Below, in pieces: positions 61,497-64,000 of a stretch of 64,000 nucleotides of DNA. The translations under genes and the position numbers were made by a program. The DNA lies in the NCBI RefSeq assembly GCF_017744395.1, contig NZ_JAGIBI010000004.1:186001-250000 (forward strand), written 5' to 3'. The notes under the pieces were generated by a model. That model was not told the origin of the DNA. It saw only the letters and a list, made by a program, of their open reading frames with translations, and made no database searches. This stretch comes from Herbaspirillum sp. (GTDB taxonomy: Bacteria > Pseudomonadota > Gammaproteobacteria > Burkholderiales > Burkholderiaceae_D). Position 1 is the first letter of the stretch; every line of letters begins with the position of its first letter.

Positions 61497-62741
61497 TCAA
61501 GCCTGCACAGCGCCATCTGCTGCCGGCCGCCGCTCCACGCTGCGGTCGTCGATCGGAAAATGCAGCGCCGCAGCCAGCACACCGGCGGCAAAGGTCGCGC
61601 CCCACAGCAATGAATACGATCCGGTCAGGTCCAGCGCCAGTCCGCCCAGCCATACGCCCAGGAACGAACCGAGCTGGTGGCTCAGGAAGCACACGCCGAA
61701 CAGCGTGCCCATATGACGCGTGCCGAAGATGCGCGCCACCAGCCCGGTCGTCAGCGGCACCGTGCCCAGCCAGGCCAGCCCCATGACGGCGGCGAACGCG
61801 GCCACCGAGAACGGCGTCTTGGGCAGCACGAAAAACAGCCCGATGGCGGCGCTGCGCACCAGGTACAGCCAGCCCAGCACATGCTGCTGCCGGAACCGCC
61901 CGCCCAGCCAGCCGCAGGCCCAGCTGCCGGCCATGTTGAACAGGCCGATCAGCGCCAGCGCCGTGGCCGCCAACCCCATCGGCATGTGGCACAGCTCCAG
62001 GTAGCCCGGCAGATGCGTGGCGATGAACGCCAGCTGGAAGCCGCAAGCGAAAAAACCGATGGTCAGCAGCCGGTAGCCGCGATGCCGGCATGCCTGCGAC
62101 AACACTTCCCGCAGCGAGAAATGCAAGCCGGGATCGGCGGCCACGGTCGCGCGCGAGGGCCGCCCCAGCGCCAGGCCGAGCGGCGCCACCGCCAGCAGCA
62201 TCAGCGCCAATACCAGCAAGGCCACGGTGATGCCCGACATCGAACGCATCTCCTGCACCAGCGGCACCATCAGTACCTGCCCCAGCGAGCCGCCGGCGCT
62301 GGCCAGGCCCATCGCCATGCTGCGCCGCTCCGGGGCCACGCTCCGTCCGACAGCCGTGAGCACGACGCCGAAGCTGGTGCAACTGATGCCGATCCCGATC
62401 AATCCCCCCATGCCCAGCACCAGCACGATGCCGTTCGGGGCCAGCGCCGTCAACGCCAGCCCGGCGGCATAAGCGGCGGCGCCGAACGCCACCACCGGCG
62501 CCGGGCCGTAACGGTCGGTCGCCGCCCCCGCCAGCGGCTGGGAGAAGCCCCACACTAGGTTATGCAAGGCGATGGCGAAAGCGATCAGCGTGACCGGCAA
62601 GCCGTAGTCGTAGGAAAGCGGGCTGATGAACAGGCCGAAGGTCTGGCGCGCACCCAGCGCCATGCTCATCACCGCGGCGCCGGCGGCGACAATGGGCAGG
62701 ATCCGGTTGCGCGAAGCGGCGATGTGAGGGACGGATGGCAT
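61497..62741 (-). CDS. MFS transporter, 12-helix
   Basis: 414-residue permease with about 12 hydrophobic helices. RQTFGLFISPLSYDYGLP, GAATDRYGPAPVV and the second-half GCGWLGGRFRQQHVL-like loop (here WACGWLGGRFRQQHVLGW) fit the monocarboxylate/oxalate-type MFS branch. Start uncertain: ATG 62741 (MPSVPHIAAS) is taken, but in-frame ATGs at 62762 and 62780 are possible and none has a good ribosome site. Substrate not evident. Confidence 0.85.
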   Translation of the reverse strand: MPSVPHIAASRNRILPIVAAGAAVMSMALGARQTFGLFISPLSYDYGLPVTLIAFAIALHNLVWGFSQPLAGAATDRYGPAPVVAFGAAAYAAGLALTALAPNGIVLVLGMGGLIGIGISCTSFGVVLTAVGRSVAPERRSMAMGLASAGGSLGQVLMVPLVQEMRSMSGITVALLVLALMLLAVAPLGLALGRPSRATVAADPGLHFSLREVLSQACRHRGYRLLTIGFFACGFQLAFIATHLPGYLELCHMPMGLAATALALIGLFNMAGSWACGWLGGRFRQQHVLGWLYLVRSAAIGLFFVLPKTPFSVAAFAAVMGLAWLGTVPLTTGLVARIFGTRHMGTLFGVCFLSHQLGSFLGVWLGGLALDLTGSYSLLWGATFAAGVLAAALHFPIDDRSVERRPAADGAVQA

Positions 62742-62888
62742 GTGATCTGGCGCGGTGCGCATGTGTCTTGGAATGCACATTGGAACGCCATGGCGGTGCC
62801 GGCTCAACCGAGATTTGCGCGCGCTGCCATGCGCGCCATGCATGCGAAAAAAGGAAAACCCCGGACGGACTCCCCGCGGTTACTGCGG

Positions 62889-63596
62889 TTACTGCTGCCC
62901 CAGCGCCCGGTACAGCTCGTTGGCGCGCGTGAGGTGGGCGCGCATGGCTTCGGCGGCGGCATCGCCGTCATGCGCGGCGATGGCGTCGACGATGCGCTGG
63001 TGTTCGGCCAGCGTCAGCTCTTCCGCGCCAGGCGCGCGCACCAGCGTGGTGTAGAACTCGCTGGCCCAGCGGAACATCGATTCGACGATGGAGGGGAAGA
63101 TGGGATTGCCGCTGATGTCGGCGATCTCGCGGTGGAAAGCCATGTCGCGCTCGATGAACTCTTCCAGGTTGACCATCGAGGCGCGGTGCTCCTCGATCGC
63201 CCGGCGCAGGCGCGCAACCTGCTCCTCGGTGGCGCGCTCGGCAGCCATGCGGGCGGTGCTGGTTTCCAGGAATACGCGCGCTTCCTTCATGTGCTTCAGC
63301 ATGTCGGGCTTGGTGCGCAGCAGGTGCTGGGCGCCGGCGGCGATCTGGGCGATCAGGCGCTCGGCGGTCGGGTCGATCACGCGCGCCCGCTCGCCATGGG
63401 CGATCTCGACGAAGCCGGAGCGTTCCATCGCCTGCAGCGCCTCGCGCACGGCGGGACGGCCCACGCCGTACTGTTCCATCAGTTCGCGCTCGGACGGCAA
63501 TTGCGAACCCGGCGGAAACTCGCCCGCATGGATGCGATCCATCAGGCGTTCCAGCACTTCCTGGTATAACTTGCGTCGCTGTATCGGTTCCGGCAT
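62889..63596 (-). CDS. GntR/FadR-family transcription regulator
   Basis: 235-residue repressor-type protein. The N-terminal GntR winged helix (about 8-75) has GEFPPGSQLPSERELMEQYG and VGRPAVREALQAMERSGFVE; the C-terminal FCD domain (about 95-225) includes ERDMAFHREIADISGNP, with metal-ligand His residues, and EHQRIVDAIAAHD. FCD regulators respond to small organic acids. It lies 100 nt after the sugar-acid kinase gene in the same direction and probably controls that catabolic cluster. The sequence is reminiscent of NanR-like regulators. A 9-bp duplication spans its stop, giving a second in-frame TAA. Confidence 0.9.
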   Translation of the reverse strand: MPEPIQRRKLYQEVLERLMDRIHAGEFPPGSQLPSERELMEQYGVGRPAVREALQAMERSGFVEIAHGERARVIDPTAERLIAQIAAGAQHLLRTKPDMLKHMKEARVFLETSTARMAAERATEEQVARLRRAIEEHRASMVNLEEFIERDMAFHREIADISGNPIFPSIVESMFRWASEFYTTLVRAPGAEELTLAEHQRIVDAIAAHDGDAAAEAMRAHLTRANELYRALGQQ

Positions 63597-63696
63597 GGGC
63601 TAGGCGTCTCTGGCTAGGTTTTAGGTATCGGTGGCGCGCACTCTACCACAATCCCAGGCCCAGCCTGACTTTGCGCCGCCCTGCTTCCGTCCTTCC

Positions 63697-64000
63697 TCAA
63701 GCCGCGCAGCGCCCTTCCAGCACATCGCCGAAGAAGCGTTCGGCGCCGATCTGCCCGCCCTTCAAGACCAGTTCCAGTCCGTCGCGGCGCGCATTGTCCG
63801 ACCATGCGCGGCACAACGGCGCGCCCGGCGCCAGGCCGGCGCACACCGACAGCGCGGCGATGTCGAGCGCGCCGGCCACTTCGCCGGAACTGTCGCCGCC
63901 GGCGATGGCGATGCGCTGCAAATCATTGGCATCCAGGATGCGCCGCATCGTCTCGGCCAGCGCCACGCCAACGGCGCGGGCGGCATCGGCGCGGGCCATG
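63697..64000 (-). CDS. otnK: four-carbon acid sugar kinase, 5' part outside window
   Basis: C-terminal about 100 residues of an OtnK/DtnK-type (formerly DUF1537) kinase, which phosphorylates D-erythronate, L- or D-threonate-like acids. Visible motifs: RIAIAGGDSSGEVAGAL and LELVLKGGQIGAERFF, the nucleotide-binding end of the family. The gene runs off the right edge. Next to a GntR regulator it suggests a sugar-acid utilisation operon. The exact substrate cannot be told from this part. Confidence 0.88.
   Translation of the reverse strand, partial: MARADAARAVGVALAETMRRILDANDLQRIAIAGGDSSGEVAGALDIAALSVCAGLAPGAPLCRAWSDNARRDGLELVLKGGQIGAERFFGDVLEGRCAA

Overview
The window is a gene-dense, high-GC stretch of a betaproteobacterial chromosome. 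The combination ileS-lspA-coaBC, ftsH-folP-glmM, clpS-clpA, carA-carB-greA, and TAAAAT/TATAAT -10 boxes set in GC-rich flanks points to the order Burkholderiales. The protein sequences look most like Oxalobacteraceae, with Herbaspirillum as the nearest guess; that placement is inference from recall, not a search. No rRNA, CRISPR array, insertion sequence, integrase or prophage was seen. One tRNA, tRNA-Arg(CCU), is present.

Layout. 1-8.6 kb: 5' part of transketolase (cut by the window edge), rsmE, ribF, ileS, lspA, coaBC. 8.9-19.3 kb: a complete Tad/Flp type IVb pilus locus on the + strand (ultrashort prepilin-like peptide, prepilin peptidase, CpaB, secretin CpaC, small lipoprotein, two Flp pilins, TadE, TadG, CpaE, CpaF, TadB, TadC), then a convergent NarL-type response regulator and sensor kinase (19.4-21.8 kb). 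This block separates coaBC from dut, which are neighbours in many proteobacteria, so it looks like an insertion into a housekeeping operon. 22.5-38.4 kb: dut, a lipoprotein with a degenerate M48 motif, clpA/clpS, a cold-shock gene, icd, rluE, a secreted AKK-repeat peptide, a DUF192 protein, rpsT, murJ, a SirB1-type protein, an ABC-F ATPase and mrcA.

38.4-53.5 kb: tRNA-Arg, a diheme plus triheme cytochrome c pair, and the leftward cluster ftsH-folP-glmM-phoB, with rlmE upstream of ftsH and yhbY divergent from rlmE. Then come greA and carAB, the latter with a TTG-started carA, a long structured leader and a convincing promoter. 53.0-64 kb: a GlcG/HbpS-type protein, an NlpC/P60 hydrolase, a patatin-like lipoprotein, an orphan ParB-like protein, YigZ, a 56-aa protein resembling the N-terminal part of HigA, a DHA2-type MFS exporter divergent from a four-cysteine SufR-like regulator, yitT, an aromatic aminotransferase, a second MFS carrier, a GntR regulator and the 3' end of a four-carbon sugar-acid kinase.

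Most of the window is ordinary core genome. The material most worth a second look is the Tad island (28-residue mature prepilin-like peptide, cysteine-paired Flp pilins, missing CpaD/TadD), an exact 15-bp motif present three times in two intergenic regions, four genes shorter than 60 codons (two of them without an obvious family), and several structured leaders and hairpins.
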